Shown piece by piece: positions 6,311 to 7,669 of a DNA stretch of 7,669 nucleotides. Within the stretch, counting starts at the first letter, position 1. Each line of letters begins with the position of its first letter. The stretch is from Sulfurimonas sp. (GTDB taxonomy: Bacteria > Campylobacterota > Campylobacteria > Campylobacterales > Sulfurimonadaceae): assembly GCA_027063295.1 (NCBI GenBank), contig JAMORZ010000130.1:1-7669 (forward strand), written 5' to 3'. The notes under the pieces were generated by a model. The model was not told the DNA's origin. It did no database searches and worked only from the letters and a program-made list of their open reading frames with translations. The translations under genes and the position numbers were made by a program.

Positions 6311-7405
6311 CTATATTAATTCGTCTGCTAACTCAAAAAATCTATCATTTTGACTTGATGTTCCCACTGTTACACGTATTGCATTCATCTCATAACCACT
6401 TAAATCTCTTACAATCATACCACGACGAAGTAGCTTATCTGCTATCTCTTTAGAGTTTTTCTCTTCATCAAAACATAAAGTAACAAAATTTGTATAACTT
6501 TTGATTATATCTATTTTTTTCTCTCTTGCAAAATCTTCATAACGTTGCATCTGCTCAAAACAATCTTTAATAGAATTTTGTACAAAATCCTCATCTTCAA
6601 GTGCAATACTAGCAGCTTCGAGTGATAAAGTGGTGATGTTAAAAGGTGGTCTGAGCTTGTAGAGTTCTTGGATAATTTTTCTCTCAGCTATGCCGTATCC
6701 TGTTCGCATCCCTCCAAGCCCGTAAGCTTTTGAAAATGTACCTAGATAGATCACATTACTAAACTTCTCAACAAGCTCTTTTGGCGTGAGTTTTTTCTTC
6801 TCATCTCTAAACGCAGCATACTCCATGTAAGCACCATCTACCACCACCAAAGTATCTTCATCTATCTTCGCTACAAACTCTAAAAGTGCCTCAGCATCGA
6901 TAGCATCGCCTGTTGGATTGTTTGGGGTACACAGAAAAATGATCTCAGGCTTATGCTCTTTATAAAGTGCATAAAACTCCTCTAAATCATGCTCTTGGCT
7001 AGATGTTCGCACAATACATGCTCCCACATGTTTTGCATAGATCTCATACATCGCAAATGTTACCGAGTTGATGAGGATTTTTGAGCTCTCATCAGCTTTT
7101 GCATGCATGATAAACTCTATCACCTGATCACTTCCACTACCGATAATAATATTCTCTCCAGCAACATCAAAGCGTTGACTCAGTCCATCTTTGAGCTTCA
7201 TCATAGAATCATCTGGATAAAGTGCCATGTTGGCTACTATCTCTTTAACTGCTTCTTGTACCTTTGGTGAGCATCCGTGAGGATTCTCATTTGATGCGAG
7301 TTTTACGATATCTTTTGGCTCGATTCCAAACTCACGAACAACAAGTTCTATCGGTTTTCCAGCCTCGTATGTTTTAATATTTTCAAGTTTTTTGTTAAAT
7401 CTCAA
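6311..7405 (-). CDS. hisC: Histidinol-phosphate aminotransferase
   Basis: This PLP-dependent class I/II aminotransferase transfers the amino group of glutamate to imidazole-acetol phosphate in histidine synthesis. Members of this family can also transaminate aromatic keto acids, which would fit its place behind pheA (inference). The 364 residues match the family. Visible marks are LASNENPHGCSP at 36-47, a cofactor-phosphate loop GSGSDQ at 89-94, CTPNNPTG at 159-166, Asp190 and Tyr193 in VVVDGAYMEY, the Schiff-base Lys226 in GTFSKAYGLGG, Arg234 in MRTGY, and the substrate-carboxylate Arg344 in IRVTVG. The start is TTG, not ATG. It overlaps the pheA stop as TTGA, follows an AAGGG-containing ribosome site at normal distance, and gives the expected N-terminus. 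The next in-frame Met is at residue 60 and would remove essential sequence. Confidence 0.95.
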   Translation of the reverse strand: MRFNKKLENIKTYEAGKPIELVVREFGIEPKDIVKLASNENPHGCSPKVQEAVKEIVANMALYPDDSMMKLKDGLSQRFDVAGENIIIGSGSDQVIEFIMHAKADESSKILINSVTFAMYEIYAKHVGACIVRTSSQEHDLEEFYALYKEHKPEIIFLCTPNNPTGDAIDAEALLEFVAKIDEDTLVVVDGAYMEYAAFRDEKKKLTPKELVEKFSNVIYLGTFSKAYGLGGMRTGYGIAERKIIQELYKLRPPFNITTLSLEAASIALEDEDFVQNSIKDCFEQMQRYEDFAREKKIDIIKSYTNFVTLCFDEEKNSKEIADKLLRRGMIVRDLSGYEMNAIRVTVGTSSQNDRFFELADELI

Positions 7406-7669
7406 TCTTCACCCTTTACATAGCTTCCAAGCCAAGTTACTTCACCCTCATGTTTTGAGAGTACCCTTTGGATTCTTTGCTCATCTATATGCCCAAAAAA
7501 GTCGATGTAGAACCAATAGTCAAACCCACCATCTTTATCTTTGGATGGGCGAGATTCTATCTTGCTCAAGTTGATCTTCTCAGCATCAAAATCTTGCAAG
7601 AAATGCACCAAAGCACCAGCTTCTACTGCATCTTTTAAACGTACTAAAATGGAGGTTTTATCCTCTCCA
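7402..7669 (-). CDS. pheA: Prephenate dehydratase / chorismate mutase, C-terminal ACT regulatory domain (partial)
   Basis: Only the last 88 complete codons are inside; the 5' part lies beyond the window end. They encode an ACT domain of the prephenate dehydratase type. It begins with DKTSILV, has the GAL element (GALVHFLQDF), then KIESRP at about residues 36-41 of the fragment and the FYIDFFGH strand, and ends at TGA (7402-7404). In this family GAL and ESRP form the L-phenylalanine binding site for feedback inhibition, so both regulatory motifs are present. The catalytic parts, and whether a chorismate mutase domain is fused, cannot be seen; relatives in Campylobacterota are usually bifunctional. 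A TTG at 7611 is internal, not a start, because the domain continues upstream. The stop overlaps the hisC start. Confidence 0.92.
   Translation of the reverse strand, partial: GEDKTSILVRLKDAVEAGALVHFLQDFDAEKINLSKIESRPSKDKDGGFDYWFYIDFFGHIDEQRIQRVLSKHEGEVTWLGSYVKGED
7413..7418 (-). promoter_or_regulatory. Shine-Dalgarno deciding the hisC TTG start
   Basis: The minus strand reads AAAGGGTGAAGA just before the TTG at 7405-7403. The purine-rich core is about seven bases upstream, which supports initiation at this unusual start codon inside the end of pheA. Confidence 0.5.

Noticed and set aside
1..7669. tRNA, rRNA, CRISPR repeats, insertion-sequence ends or a riboswitch.
   Set aside because: Read by eye, no repeated units, terminal inverted repeats or RNA-gene signatures were seen; almost all DNA outside 444-913 is protein coding.

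Overview
The window looks like chromosomal DNA from a member of the Campylobacterota (Epsilonproteobacteria). The evidence is the minus-strand gene order pheA-hisC-fliF-fliG-fliH-dxs, which matches my memory of the Campylobacter jejuni locus (fliF-fliG-fliH-dxs also occurs in Helicobacter), together with moderately A+T-rich DNA and protein character. A free-living, Sulfurimonas-like genus is plausible, but the genus cannot be fixed from this window.

Layout. Positions 3-443 (+) hold the 3' part of pgeF, a peptidoglycan-editing/polyphenol-oxidase family gene cut by the window start. Positions 444-917 hold no intact gene of normal size. They contain a decayed type II toxin-antitoxin cassette that still has a good -10 box and Shine-Dalgarno. 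Its antitoxin frame carries an internal stop and probably a one-base deletion. Its RelE/ParE-like toxin frame stops at 51 codons. An unidentified short open tail then runs into the end of dxs. Positions 914-7669 are one tightly packed minus-strand operon; in transcription order it reads pheA (5' part outside the window), hisC, fliF, fliG, fliH, dxs. Junctions are overlaps or gaps of 6-11 bases, so transcription and translation are probably coupled throughout.

How the genes work together. pheA (phenylalanine synthesis) and hisC (histidinol-phosphate and possibly aromatic transamination) are amino-acid genes. fliF, fliG and fliH encode the MS ring, the rotor switch protein and the export-ATPase regulator of the flagellar base. 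dxs opens the non-mevalonate isoprenoid pathway. Combining core metabolism with early flagellar genes is a lineage trait rather than one pathway. All five complete genes have intact reading frames and the expected key residues.

I found no convincing new system. The part most worth a second look is the 444-917 remnant, where the lesions can be read almost base by base. The rest is ordinary conserved core genome.
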